A stretch of 64,000 bases of DNA from Blepharisma japonicum (GCA_949751835.1 CATKHK010000062.1:124001-188000); one strand, 5' to 3'; numbered from the stretch's first letter, positions 11,401 through 23,639 are shown. Numbers and translations are program-made. Notes: a model not told the origin generated them from the letters alone.

Positions 11401-14199
11401 CTTTATCTCTTCTTTAGACTCAGAAAGCTCTTTTTTGAGCTTTAAGGTCAATTTTGTAGCAGTTTCTTTATCATCTTCAAGCTTTTCCACTTTTTCTGTG
11501 AGTACTTTTGAAAGCTCTTCAAATCCTAAAATCTCTTCAGTCATTTTTTTGACTTTTTCTTCCGATTGTTGCAGTTTTCTGGATATAAGTTCTTTTTCTC
11601 TTTTAATAATACTGATTTCTGTTGATTTATCTTCAAATATTTCTTTTTCCTTTTCTATGTTTTCTATAGCAGCTATTCTATCTTCTATTCTTTTATTTTC
11701 TTGTTTAGCTTGCTGTAGCTCTTTAACAATTGCATCTTTTTCTTTTTGAAGAATTAAATTTTCTTTTTTTAAATTTTCTATTTCTATTTCAGCAGAGCTA
11801 AAATATGACTGTTTTTCTTCAAGTTCGCTTTCTAGAGATTTAATTCTTTTTTCATTTTGGACTTTTAATGTGTCTTTTTCTTTAAAAATCTTTTCCAGTT
11901 TAAATTGTTCTTCTTGAAGCTTTTCACAAGTGTCAGATTTTTCGTCAAGCTCTTTGTTAAGATCACTTATTATTTGTTCGTACCTTTCTTTTAGGACTTG
12001 AATTGCTTTATTTTTATTATTCTGCTCTTTTATCAGCTGATCATTTTTGTATGCTAGCTCAATCTTTAGATTTTCAATCTGGATATTCAGGTCATTAATT
12101 TCTTCTGTTTCAGTAGTGCTACTTGCTTTTAATGAATTTTCTTTTTTCGCTACTTGGGTGGATTTTGGCTGCAGATCAGCAAAATCTTTTTGATTTTCTA
12201 ACTTTTGAATGATATCTTCATATTGTTTAATTCCTCCTATTAATTCGCCTATCTGCTTCTTTAAATCTTTATTTTCAGTTTCCAGTGAAATGGCTTTTCC
12301 TTTCCAAATTTCTATTTCTTCCATATATTTAGTCCTTTCTTTTTCAATAGAATTTTTTTCCTTTTCCCAATTATTTTTTTCCTTTTCAAGTGCGCATTTT
12401 TCTTGATCTAACCAATTAATTTTTTGAGTAAGCTGTAAATTTTCACCTGGACTCCCATCAATTTCATTAATAGCTGGTGTTTTTTTCCTTTGTCCACCAA
12501 TTCTATATAGCTTTTCTTCTACTTGATTTTGCATTTGAGTATTTGGATCTTGCTTTAGCATCATTATTGTTTCATTGGACAATGATATTGTCTGGTCTTT
12601 TTCTAATAGAAGCTTCTCTAAATCTTGAATTTTATTTTCAGCAAATTTTATTTCTGAAATATAGTCATTAAGAATTCGCTCGTTTTCTGCAAGCTGGTGA
12701 TTAAGCTCCTTAATAACTTGTTGAGATTTGTAGGGCTGCTCAATAGAAATGCTTTCAACTTTTCTAAGAGTTAGAACTAGCTCTTTTGGTTTCTGGCTTT
12801 TTAGATCTTCAATAGACCTTCGCAGCTCTCTAATTTCAGAGTCTCTTAATTGGCTATTAGCATCATAATCTTTTAGCTCAAATGGTCTTGTTATATTATT
12901 CCCTCCTCTTTCTAAGCTTTCTTCGAGGCTCTTCCTATACATTTCAATTTGGCTTTGCAGAACATTATTTGTCCCATTTATCGCAATAACCTTGCTTTGA
13001 AGTTCTTCAATTTCATTTGACAATCTTTTAGAAAATTTTGTCTCTTTTTGGTATTTTTCATTAATCTGGTCTCTTTGAGCGATTAAATTGTCGTTTTCTT
13101 CACTTAGACTTCTATTAGTCTCAAGGATCAGTTTATACTCATTCATCATATTTTCTAATGAAGTTATATGCTCTTTTTTGACTTCATCTAATTGCCGCTG
13201 TTGTATTGTAAAAATATTTCTACACTCTTTATTTTCAGCTGCCAAGGCTTCTTTTTCTTGATTCAAGTTTCTTACTTGTTCTTCTAAATTTTCAATTTTT
13301 ATACTAAGACTTTCTACAGTTTCTGTATAATATATGCTTAGCTGCTCAACTTCTTGTTTTTTCTTAGAAAGTTTATGCATTAGCTTTTCTGGAGATCTTG
13401 TCTGTCTTCTATGTGGCTTTTCACTTTGTCCAGCAATTTCTGAAATGGCACTCTCCAACTCCAATTTTTCTTCATAAAATGCATTTATTGACTTTTTTAC
13501 AGCTGGGTCTGAAGTATTCAACAAAGCTTGTAGCTGAGTCCCTTTGGCTGTGAAACTTTTTAGAGCTCTACCAACCCTTCTTAATTTTGACTTAAGCCCT
13601 AGCACATAATTTTCTAATTCTTGGGCTTCTTTAATGTGGTTTTCTTTTCATGCTCTGTAGTTATCCCTTTCCCTTGTAACAATTACAAGTTTTTCTTTGA
13701 GGACATCTGCTTCTTTTTTAAATTCCTGAAATTTTCAGTCAGCAAGCTCTGCTGGGGATTGTATTATTGGGGAGACTACTAAGCTGCCATTTGTGAGTCT
13801 TAAATTGGCGTTTTGAGGGGAGTATTCAGATTCGTTTGAATTTACCCCTTTGATAAGGGAGATGTCTATATTGTAATTAGTTAATTGGTCTTTTATGTTT
13901 TGCAGGTTATCATTATGCTGCTCTCTCAGCTTCTCTATTTTGTCAGAAAGGGCGTAGAAGTCATCATCTCGAGAAATTAGCTTGGATGAAAGCTCAGCAA
14001 CCTTATTTTGGTACTGCTTCATGGTTTCTGCAGATTTTTTGAGCTCTTCTTGGGTCAACTGTAATTCAATGTCTCGTCTTTGGAGTTCTGCTTGAAGATC
14101 CCTGACTTTGATACGGGATGTTGAAGCTTCAGGGTTGGAAAGGGATTTTAGATACCGTTCGCTGTTTTTTAGATTTAGGCCAATAGAATCTGAACTCAT
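8494..14199 (-). CDS. Giant coiled-coil protein, 1901 aa
   Basis: One uninterrupted frame of 1901 codons, provided two UGA codons near residues 155-190 are read as Trp. From about residue 60 to 1800 it is continuous coiled coil rich in Glu, Lys, Leu and Gln. Two internal tandem repeat blocks occur: 24-residue units of KQNQELE-RLQNYEK type and 26-residue units of EEYPQKIAKLEKEKS type. Within the central coil, a non-heptad segment reads LAKFLKFKTAWSIRNSNVSS. The C-terminus ends in a run of Glu and Lys. The layout resembles golgins or other long tethers and cytoskeletal scaffolds, but no targeting domain (GRIP, GRAB) is visible. Function is not assigned. Confidence 0.8.
9787..10230 (-). repeat. 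78-bp / 26-aa coding tandem repeat
   Basis: About five to six units inside the 1901-residue protein. Each encodes a variant of EEYPQKIAKLEKEKSDLASIL. The repeated DNA string for EKEKS recurs every 78 bases. Units have diverged and one has lost a residue or two. Boundaries are approximate. Confidence 0.75.
10790..11260 (-). repeat. 72-bp / 24-aa coding tandem repeat
   Basis: About five to six units of KQNQELEARLQNYEK plus a variable 9-residue spacer, at a 72-base period, in the same protein. Twenty-four residues is not a multiple of seven, so the coil must have a stutter per unit or follow an 11/3-type periodicity. Boundaries are approximate. Confidence 0.72.
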
Positions 14200-14856
14200 T
14201 TCTTATTATTTTGAGGAGCTTTAATAGCACAAAAAGATGCTATTTTAGGAGCATGATATAAAATAAGTTTAAATTTTTATTTATCTTCAAGTGTGTGTGA
14301 AGAGCAATTAATAGGATTAAAAACTCTAATAAATTTTTTCCAATAGAATTATTATTTTTCTTAAGTAATATGTTTAAGTAGCCAAATATATTTTATCTTG
14401 AAATTCCTTAAATCAAAGCTTGAAGAAATTAGAATGCATAATTTTTTGCATTTATAAGCAAACGCTATTGCTTTATCCAATCATAAGAGTGAAGAATCAA
14501 TTTATTATAAATAATTTATTTCTTTTCATTAAATCTCCTAAGTATCTAAAGGCTAGAAGTTATATTTGCAGAACAATCTTCCTTAGAAGTTTAAATTATT
14601 AATTTTATCGAGAATTTTATAGTAAAACAAATTTTTAAAATTAAATATTGAGATTTCATTTTTCTGTAATAATTTTAAAACGCATAAAATAAAAATTTAA
14701 TTATAGATCGTATTATTTCTCCCTTAGCTCATTTTGAATTGATTTTGCTCAAATACTTTATGTGAGTTTAATTAGATACATAAAGTTATCATTATTTAGC
14801 TAAATACCTATAAGTATTAACAGATTTTTGATCTGCATATCCATGGTGAAATAAAT
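14200..14856. other. Intergenic between divergent genes
   Basis: A 657-base AT-rich spacer between the giant coiled-coil gene and the first surface-protein gene. A 60-codon open stretch at 14420-14602 has intergenic base composition and no family resemblance, and I do not call it. Confidence 0.5.
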
Positions 14857-14859
14857 ATG
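14845..14859 (+). promoter_or_regulatory. Conserved start-site box of surface protein gene 1
   Basis: GGTGAAATAAATATG, ending in the start codon, is identical at all three paralogues (also 17758-17772 and 20766-20780). The surrounding spacers do not otherwise align, so this is either a translation-initiation or promoter element, or shared duplicate sequence. Confidence 0.55.
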
Positions 14860-16713
14860 TGACAAAGATTAAGCCTATTTATTCTTTTGTTAGGACTTTC
14901 AGCCCTATCTTTAGCATCACAGGATGACGATGAAATTCAAAAATTCTTCTTAAAAAGCTCAAAAAACCTTCAAAAATCAAATTATTCTCCACTAAGAATT
15001 TTATATGAAATCAATGAAAATTCGTTTCAAAATACTCAGATGAATAAGATTATAAATGCTTCTATCAATACAACAGTGGAAATTTTCTCAAATTTGGTTA
15101 TTTCTCAGCCTTCAAAAGCTGGCTTGAAGTTTGTAGAGAAAATTCAATGTGAAGATGTTTTGATCCAGATAATACAAAACCAAGAAATTGATGCAGATTT
15201 TGGTTTGTATATTACTTTTAGCAATGAATCCAAAGGTGAATTAGTTACTGCTAAGAATTGCGAAAATAGCGACCAACTTTTGATAATCTCACTTACAATC
15301 AATTCAAAAAATTTCCTAGACCTTGAAAAGGCTTCACAAGTAAAAATACTATCCTCAACAATTGCTAGCATTATTTTCAAAGATAAGCTGCAAAAGAATC
15401 AATTACTAAGTGAAGTTGAGGATTATTTGAAAAACAATACCATTGAAGACATAAAAACACTCTCTGCTTCAGGTTGCAATCCTCCAATAAGCAATTGCAT
15501 TTCTTGTATCACACCTTCAAAATGTGCAAGCTGTTCAGCCAGTTATCTTCCAAATGCAGATAATACTCAGTGCTGTGCTGGATCATATTGCGAAACTTGC
15601 AACAGTGGATTTGAATGCGATTCTTGTATTGAGAATTTTATTTTTTATAATGGACAATGCCATTCATGCCCTCAAAACTGTGCACAATGCAATAAGACAG
15701 CTTGTGTAGAATGCGATCCTGGGTTCTATGCAGAAGAAGGAATTATGTGTTTGCCATGCTCTACAGGATGTGAGACATGCAATCCTGGTCCTTCAAGCGG
15801 CTCAATATGCAATCAATGCTACGATCCAGATCATTCACAGATTACAAATGGCGAGTGCTCTTGCACAAAAGCTAATCAAATATATAATCAAAACAATGTT
15901 TGCGCTTGCCAGCCTGGATATTATCTAGATTCTAATGGAGTTTGCCAACTATGCAATATTGGCTGCCAAACTTGCACTTCTCCAAATCAGTGCTCAGCTT
16001 GTTTTGATAGTGATTTTATGATTTCTAACTCAGATGGAAGCTGCTCCTGCAAAACTAACGAGCTTACTTATAATACAACTACCCATACCTGCACTTGCCC
16101 CATTGGAGAATACCCTGACCAGCAAACTGGACTTTGTGATTCCTGCCAAGATACTTGTGCATACTGTGTTTCCTATAGTATTTGCCTTTCTTGTATCGAC
16201 AACAGTATTTTATATAATACTGGTAAAGGAAATTGCATATGCCAAGATGGATCCAAGGTTTATGACAATATAACGAAGACTTGTGTTTCATGTCCTAATG
16301 GAAAGTATCCTTCTTTTGGAGTATGTTACGCGTGTGGATCTGGCTGTAACTCATGCTCATATTATAACGAATGCACTCAATGCTACTCAGGGATGCATTT
16401 ATCAGCAGATAACACAGGTTGCATATGTGATGCTGCTTATACACTTTTTGATCCAGCTACGAACACTTGTACAGATTGTGATCCTACCATGGCGGCTTGT
16501 GATGGAAATTGCCTTGAAGGATGCAAAATATGCACATCTCCTGGGACATGTCAAGCTTGCTATGATGCTGAGAATATGGTTAATAAAAATGGAGCATGCA
16601 GCTGCACAAACCCAGATCAAAAGTTCAGCTTTACAAAAAGAAAATGCGTGGACAATAGCTCAGCAAAGGGGCTAGCTTTGGCTTGGATTTTGGCGCTTTA
16701 TGCAGCCATTTAA
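14857..16713 (+). CDS. Cys-rich GPI-type surface protein, paralogue 1
   Basis: A 618-residue secreted protein. The start is ATG-UGA (Met-Trp), giving the signal peptide MWQRLSLFILLLGLSALSLA. The nearest in-frame alternative start, ten codons later, would lose half the signal. Residues about 30-200 form a domain shared by all three paralogues, with features of a leishmanolysin (M8) N-half: PLRI, IQCED, IDADFGLYITFS. In place of HExxH it has STIAS. From GCNPPISNC (about residue 205) onward, some 380 residues are furin-like CxxC repeats. The tail SSAKGLALAWILALYAAI is hydrophobic after small residues, as in a GPI-attachment signal. Ciliate immobilisation antigens share this secreted, Cys-rich, GPI plan, so a surface coat role is inferred. 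Confidence 0.85.
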
Positions 16714-17769
16714 TCTAACTTAAGTCTTCAAAATAAATGGTTTAGATGAATAACAGATTGAAAGAATTTTCATTTAGATATTGATGTTATTTAATATATA
16801 CAAATTTGTGTTTTGAAAATGTCTGAATAATTATAAGTGGTGAATTTGTTTGGCTAGCTTTATCAATTAGAAAGAGATCTGATTGCTTTTGTGTCCAAGA
16901 TCCTTCACAATGATAATCCTTTGAATAATAAATCATTATTTTTATACTCTAGTGGCATGAAAATTTATTATTAGATCAAATGCTGATCTATTAATTTATA
17001 TAAATTATTGTTGCAAAAAATGATATAAGAAGATCTTTAAGACTTATAAATTAAAGTTAAAAAATGGTTTAATTCTGACATAAAATTCTTTAAGTTCAAT
17101 GATTTTGCAATTTAGCCTATAAAAGTGGACAAGCTGAAAACTGAAGAAAATTCAATTTTAAATTAACTTTTTAAAGCATTAAGAAAATAAAATTTTGACT
17201 AATAAAGACAGCTATCATCCCAAATAGTAAAATAGGCTGGATTTTTAAAGAGAATCAAACAACAGTAGAGTTTGCGATCATTTTTCCTTATTTTGATCGA
17301 TTTTAATATACTTTTATTATAAAAAGACTTATAAATAAATGGCAATAATTTATGGAAATAAAGCATTTGCTGATGGATTTAAATACCCTAAATTTTAAAA
17401 ATTTATATATCAAGCCAATTTTATTTTTTTGCTTTAATGTAATAAAAATAATTTTTAAGAAATCTTTTTAAAATACTTAAAAAGGTTTAGATATATTTTA
17501 AATCATTATTCTACTTTAAGTTTAAGGTTTTCTTCATGGAATAATTATTCATTCAAGTTCTAAAGTTTTATTATTAAAAGATTATAATCCTCGCCTTCGT
17601 TAAATTTTAAAAACTTTATTTATCTAAAATTATCTTTGTCATTCTTAAAATTTTCATTAGGTTTCAATAAAAATATCATCCTATATGCTTCATATGGTGC
17701 CATAATTATCCAAAATGCATCGTATGCTATCAATCTAAGAATATGGCTTAATATGCTGGTGAAATAAAT
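16714..17769. other. Intergenic between surface protein genes 1 and 2
   Basis: A 1056-base spacer, extremely AT-rich and without a sustained ORF. Apart from the start-site box at its right end, I see no similarity to the next spacer and no RNA gene. Confidence 0.55.
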
Positions 17770-17772
17770 ATG
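17758..17772 (+). promoter_or_regulatory. Conserved start-site box of surface protein gene 2
   Basis: Identical 15-mer GGTGAAATAAATATG at the start of paralogue 2. Confidence 0.55.
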
Positions 17773-19620
17773 TGAAAAAGATTAACTATATCTCTCCTTT
17801 TGATAGGACTCTCTCAAGTATCGTCTGATCGTATTGAAAATCCAAAATATTCCTTAAAAAGCTTGACTGATCCTCACAAGGGAGACTACTACCCTCTTAG
17901 AATTTCATATGAGGTCGATGAAAGTTCCCTCAAAAATATACAGTTAAATAAAACTGTAAAGGCAGCTGCTGATATATCGTTAAGAGTTTTATCAGATTTA
18001 GTTCTTTCTTATCCTTCGAAAACTGGCTTTAAGTTTGGAGCAAAAATTCAGTGTGACGACTTTTTGATTCACCAGATAGTAAAAAGTCAAGGTATTGACG
18101 CAGATTTTGGTCTGTATATCACTTTCAGCAACGATGTCGATGATGATTTAATAACGACCAAAAAATGCGAAAATGAGAATCAACTTTTTGTCGCCTCAGT
18201 TAAAATGAACTCAAAGAAATTCTTAGCACTTGAAAAAATCCCACAAGTAAAAGCACTGTCCTCAACTCTCACAAATATCATTTTTGAGGATAATTTCCTT
18301 AGAAACCAATTGCTGATAGAAATAGATAATTATTTAAGCTCTCACAATTTTGACGATCTAAAAATTATTTCTGCCTCAGGTTGTAATCCTCCAATAAGCA
18401 ATTGTGTTACTTGCAAAACACCAACAATTTGCTCAAATTGTTCTGCCAGTTATCTTCCAAATGAAGATGGCACTCAATGCTGTGCAGGGCAGTACTGCAA
18501 AACTTGCAATGATGGGTTTTCCTGCGATTCTTGCATTGATAATTATATTTTCCACAATGGGCAATGCCTTGAATGCCCTCAAAATTGTGCTCTATGTAAT
18601 ACGACAGCATGCGTAGAATGCGACCCTGGCTATTATGTATTAAGTGATACTATGTGTTTATGGTGCTCTACAGGATGTGAAACATGCCATGCTGCACCTC
18701 AAAGCAGCTCAATATGCACTCAATGCTTTGACCCAACCCATTCAGTACTTACAGATGGTGAATGTTCTTGCATAAAAGCGAATCAAGTATATAATCAAGA
18801 TAATATATGTGTTTGCGCACCAGGTTATTATGAAGACGCAAATGGAAATTGCGAACCATGCAATACTGGCTGTCAAACCTGCACTTCTCCAAGCCAATGT
18901 TTAACTTGTTTTGACAAAAACCTTACCATTGCTAATGCAGACGGAAGTTGCTCATGCAAAACTAATGAGCTCACTTATAATACAACTACTCATACTTGCG
19001 ATTGTCCTTTAGGTGAATACCCTGATCAGAAAACTGGGCTTTGCGATCCATGCCAAGATAGTTGTGCATGGTGCATTGCATATGATATTTGTTTTGAGTG
19101 CGTAAATAACAAAATTTTATATAATACTGGAGATGGAAATTGTACTTGCACAGATGCATCAAAAATTTACGACCCCACAACAAATACTTGTGTTCCTTGC
19201 CCGAATGGAAAATACGCTTTTCAGGGAAATTGCTATAAATGTGAAAATTCTTGTGCTGAATGCACATTTTGGAATCAATGCATATCATGCTATCCAAATA
19301 TGCATATGTCAGCATCTAATACAGATTGTATATGTGATGATCCTAAAAAAACTTTTAACTCAAATACTAATACTTGTGGAGATTGCGATGATAGCAAAGG
19401 TGGCTGTGGAAATGGCTGTGCAGAAGGATGTAATGTGTGCATGTCTCCTGAGATATGTGAAACGTGCTATGATTCTGAGAATATGGTTAATAAAAATGGT
19501 GTATGCAGCTGCGCAAATCCAAATCAAAAGTTCAGCATTTCTGAGAAAAAATGCGTGGACAATAGCTCAGCAAAGGGGCTAGCTTTGGCTTGGATTTTGG
19601 CGGTTTATGCAGCCATTTAA
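17770..19620 (+). CDS. Cys-rich GPI-type surface protein, paralogue 2
   Basis: A 616-residue paralogue with the same plan. The signal peptide is MWKRLTISLLLIGLSQVSS, with Trp2 encoded by UGA. The M8-like N-domain contains PLRISYEVDE, IQCDDFLIHQ and IDADFGLYITFS, with STLTN where HExxH would be. Furin-like CxxC repeats follow GCNPPISNC, and the C-terminal tail is SSAKGLALAWILAVYAAI. Parts are nearly identical to paralogue 3 (for example the stretch around 18885-19100), with most differences at third codon positions, while other parts are much more divergent. It lies co-directionally 1.06 kb downstream of paralogue 1. Confidence 0.85.
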
Positions 19621-20777
19621 TTTAAGTTATATTTTCTTAAAACTAATCGTTAATTAAAGAACTTCAGACTTTGATCAGGCTTTAAAATTCTGCATTTGAT
19701 GCTTAGAATTCTCATGCTTGGACTTTCTTGGATACTTACGTTTTTAATTTTGCCAAAGGTTTCTTTCATACTCACGGTCCAAAACAAAGTGGACTCGGAA
19801 AGAAATTCAAGCGTTTATTTTGCTAGAATAATAATTAATAGTTTGATGAAAAGAAATATAAAAAGGCAGCTCCAAATATAATATTTTATTCATTCATTTA
19901 GAAAATTAAATTAAAAATATTTTTACTAAATAACTTATTCTACTTGAGTTTATAATAGTATTTTATTTTATGCTGATTTAAGTTTCAAATATCTGCCAAA
20001 TGCAATATGCCTTTTTATTTATTTGATTGAAAAAATATGTTAAAATGCATTTGGTTTAAAAAAATATCTGATAGAGATTTAACACTGCTCTTATTAGCTA
20101 AGCTAAATCTTAAGTATTACAGAATCCTTCAATAATTACTCTTTTCCATATTAGAAATTAAGATGATTTTTAAAAATAAGAAAAGCATCTTCTATGTAAA
20201 TATTTTAATTACTAAATTCCCTACATATTTAAGACAATATTTTTATAAGATTTTTATACTTTATATAGACAGCTCTATAAAGATATTAAAACTTTAAGAC
20301 TGAATTATTTAATATGCTTAATTTTAGTTTTGGCTCAATAATAAAATTTTTTAAGTGTTAATCATTCTTTTCTTCAATCACAGAATTTTAAAAATCACCT
20401 GAAATAAATTTTGTAAAGTTTTTTTGTTAATTAAAATAAAAAATAATTAAATAATTTATTACTATAATTAAATGTTGAAATAATTAAATTATTCATTTTC
20501 CAATGCAAATTTTCTGAGTATTTGTGATATAAACGTAAAAATAAATACTATAAAGCATGCTTACTTAAGGAGATATTAGATATTTTAAAGTAGATTATAA
20601 AACTGTATTTTTTTGACTTTTAAGAATCAAAAATTAAATTTTGCCTGTGTTGAATTTATATTGCTAAAATATATTTATTAATATTCAAATATCCTTATTG
20701 CTTTTCTCTAAAATTTCTAAATACTTAGCATTTGTTCGTCCTGAAGAAAATGACTAAATCTGCATGGTGAAATAAAT
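19621..20777. other. Intergenic between surface protein genes 2 and 3
   Basis: A 1157-base AT-rich spacer. A 61-codon open stretch at 19696-19881 starts with a hydrophobic segment but has no paralogue, no domain and spacer-like composition. I do not call it. Confidence 0.5.
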
Positions 20778-20780
20778 ATG
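20766..20780 (+). promoter_or_regulatory. Conserved start-site box of surface protein gene 3
   Basis: Identical 15-mer GGTGAAATAAATATG at the start of paralogue 3. Confidence 0.55.
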
Positions 20781-23138
20781 TGGCAAAGATTAAGCATTGC
20801 TCTTCTTTGGTTATGACTCTCAATCGAGTCTGTGGCATCGCAGAATCTTAATGACACCCCAAAATTCTTCTTAAAAAGTTTAACTGATCCTCATATAGGA
20901 GATTACTACCCATTAAGAATCTCATTAGAGTTTGACGAAGAATTCTATCAAAACACTCAACTAAATAAAACTTTGAAGTCAGATGCAGACATTGCAATAA
21001 AGATTTTATCAAATTTAGTCCTTTCTAAACCTTCAAAAGCTGGCTTCAAGTTTGGAGAGAAAATTCAGTGTGACGACTTTTTGATTCACCAGATAGTAAA
21101 AAGTCAAGGAATCGATGCAGATTTTGGTCTGTATATCACTTTAAGCAATGATTCAGAAGAGAAGCTGATTTCGACAAAGAAATGCGAAAGCGGAAGCGAG
21201 CTTTTTGTCGTCTCACTGGCAATTAATCCAAAGAAATTCTTGGCTCTAGAAAAGGTCTCACAAATTAAAGCTCTATCCTCAACAATTTCCAACATCATTT
21301 TTGAGGATAATTTAGATAGAAGTCAGCTATTGAATGAAATTGAAGACTACTTAAACTATCATGCCTTTGACTACTTACCAGCAATCTCAGCTTCAGGTTG
21401 TAACCCTCCAATAAGCAATTGTGTTACTTGCCAAACACCAACTATTTGCTCAAATTGTTCTGCTAGCTATCTTCCAAACGAAGACGGTACTCAATGCTGT
21501 GCAGGGCAGTACTGCAAAACTTGCAATAATGGATTTTACTGCGATTCCTGCATAGACAATTACATTTACCACAATTTTCAATGCATTGAATGCCCTCAAA
21601 ATTGTGCCCTATGTAACACAACAGCCTGTGTAGAATGCGACCCTGGGTATTATGTATTAGATGATACTATGTGTTTATGGTGTTCTACAGGATGTGAAAC
21701 ATGCCATGCTGGACCTTTTAGTGACTCAATATGCACTCAATGTTATGATTCAGACAACTCAATCCTGACAAATGGTACATGCTCATGCAAAAAGGCTAAC
21801 CAAATTTATGACGAAAATAATGTATGCGTTTGTGCTCCAGGTTATTATCAAGACTCAAATGGGATTTGCCAGCCATGCAATATTGGCTGTGAAACCTGCA
21901 CTTCTCCAAGCCAATGTTTAACTTGTTTTGACAAAAACCTTACCATTGCTAATGCAGATGGAAGTTGCTCATGCAAAACTAATGAGCTCACTTATAATAC
22001 AACTACTCATACTTGTGATTGTCCTTTAGGTGAATACCCTGACCAAAAAACTGGACTTTGTGACCCATGCCAAGATAGTTGTGCATGGTGTATTGCATAT
22101 GATATTTGTTTTGAGTGTATAAATACCCAGATTTTATTTAATTCAGGAAATGGAAATTGCACCTGCATGGACATGTCAAAAATTTACGACCCTACAACAA
22201 ATACTTGTGTTAACTGCCCTGATGGAAAATATGGCTATATGGGAAACTGCTATGACTGCAAATCTCCGTGCGCTACTTGTTCCTACTATACTGAATGCAC
22301 AGAATGCTACCCAGGTATGAATTTATTACCCAACTCAACTTGTGTCTGTGATGATCCTACACAAGTATTTGATCCAGCCACAAACTCTTGTGGAGAGTGT
22401 AACCAACCAAGTTGCAAATGCTCAGATCCAAATGTTTATAATCCTACAACAAAAACATGCGTGTCTTGCCCGAATGGACAATATGGCCATCAGGGAGTAT
22501 GTGTTTATTGCCAGTCAACTTGCTTAACCTGCAACTCTTCTAGTGAATGCACTCAATGTTACCCTGGTATGCATTTCTCTTCAAATGGAACTTGTGAATG
22601 TTCAGGTACTGATGAAATATTTAACCCAACAACAAAAACTTGTGAAGGTTGCAGTAATTGCACATGCTCAGATCCATCTGAGGTTTATGATCCTGTAACA
22701 AAGACCTGTGTTTCTTGTCCGAATGGAAAATATGCTCACAGTGGACTATGCTATCCTTGTCAGTCTACTTGTCTTACATGCTCGAGCTATAATGTATGCA
22801 CAGAATGCTATTCAGGTATGCATTTGTCATCTAATGCAACTTGTGAGTGCGATAATTCTGAACAAACTTTTGACCAAAGTAAAAAGGCTTGTGGAGATTG
22901 TAGTGATAGCCAAAATGGTTGCGAAAATAATAGCTGCGGTGAAGGATGCAATTTGTGCGCGTCTCCTGAGGTATGCCAAGCTTGCTATGATTCGGAGAAC
23001 ATGGTTAATAAAAATGGAGTATGCAGCTGCGCAAATCCAAATCAAAAGTTCAGCATTTCTGAGAAAAAATGTGTGGACAGTAGCTCAGCAAAGGGGCTAG
23101 CTTTGGCTTGGATTTTGGCGCTTTATGCAGCCATTTAA
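20778..23138 (+). CDS. Cys-rich GPI-type surface protein, paralogue 3 (expanded)
   Basis: A 786-residue paralogue. The signal peptide is MWQRLSIALLWLWLSIESVA. Here Trp2 is UGG, where paralogues 1 and 2 have UGA, and a UGA Trp sits at residue 13. The M8-like N-domain and CxxC repeats are as in the others, with STISN at the would-be zinc site. It is about 170 residues longer because the module from YDPTTNTCVNCP to the next FDPATNSCGEC is present about three times instead of once. The C-terminus SSAKGLALAWILALYAAI and its DNA are essentially identical to paralogue 1. Confidence 0.85.
22150..22900 (+). repeat. Triplicated ~75-aa Cys-rich module in paralogue 3
   Basis: Three successive modules carry the pattern (V/I)Y(D/N)P-T-TC-(S/N)CP(N/D)G-Y ... 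C..C..(E/V)C(T)(E/Q)CY(P/S)GM ... C-C. Paralogues 1 and 2 have one such module at the equivalent position. Boundaries are approximate. Confidence 0.7.
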
Positions 23139-23639
23139 TCTAACTTTAAGTCATCAATCTTAATTAGATTAATAAATAATTAATTTAAAATATGAGATAG
23201 TTTATAAAATTCTTTCACATTTGATGGTATCTATTAATATCTTTTCTTTTTAAATTGTAAAAATATTAACCTAATAATATTTTCGGTTTTATTTATTCTT
23301 TCAATAACTATTTGTTTAATTATTTTTTGACAAAATATTTAATAAGGTCAGAAAATAAAAGGCATAAGAATTCTAATGCTTAAGATTCAAGATAAACAAC
23401 AAAATTACTTATAAAGCAAGAAAAGCATGCAAAAGATAGGCTTGAAATTTTCAAGTTAAAACATTAAATTTAAGAATTTTCAGAACAGAATCTTTAATGG
23501 GTTCTAATTAGCTTAGACTAATAAATATTTCTTAAATCTAATTATTTAAAGATATATTTTAATCTTATTTAATGAAATTCTTCTAAATTCATAAATTTTC
23601 ACTGTCATATTTAATAATCAATTTTAGTTATTGATTAAT
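23139..23639. other. Intergenic, AT-rich
   Basis: A 501-base spacer between paralogue 3 and the kelch gene. No ORF, RNA gene or repeat is evident. Confidence 0.55.

Noticed and set aside
14420-14602. 60-codon ORF upstream of the first surface protein gene
   Set aside because: Composition is that of the surrounding AT-rich spacer and there is no family resemblance.
19696-19881. 61-codon ORF starting with a hydrophobic segment
   Set aside because: No counterpart downstream of the paralogues, spacer-like codon use, and no recognised motif.
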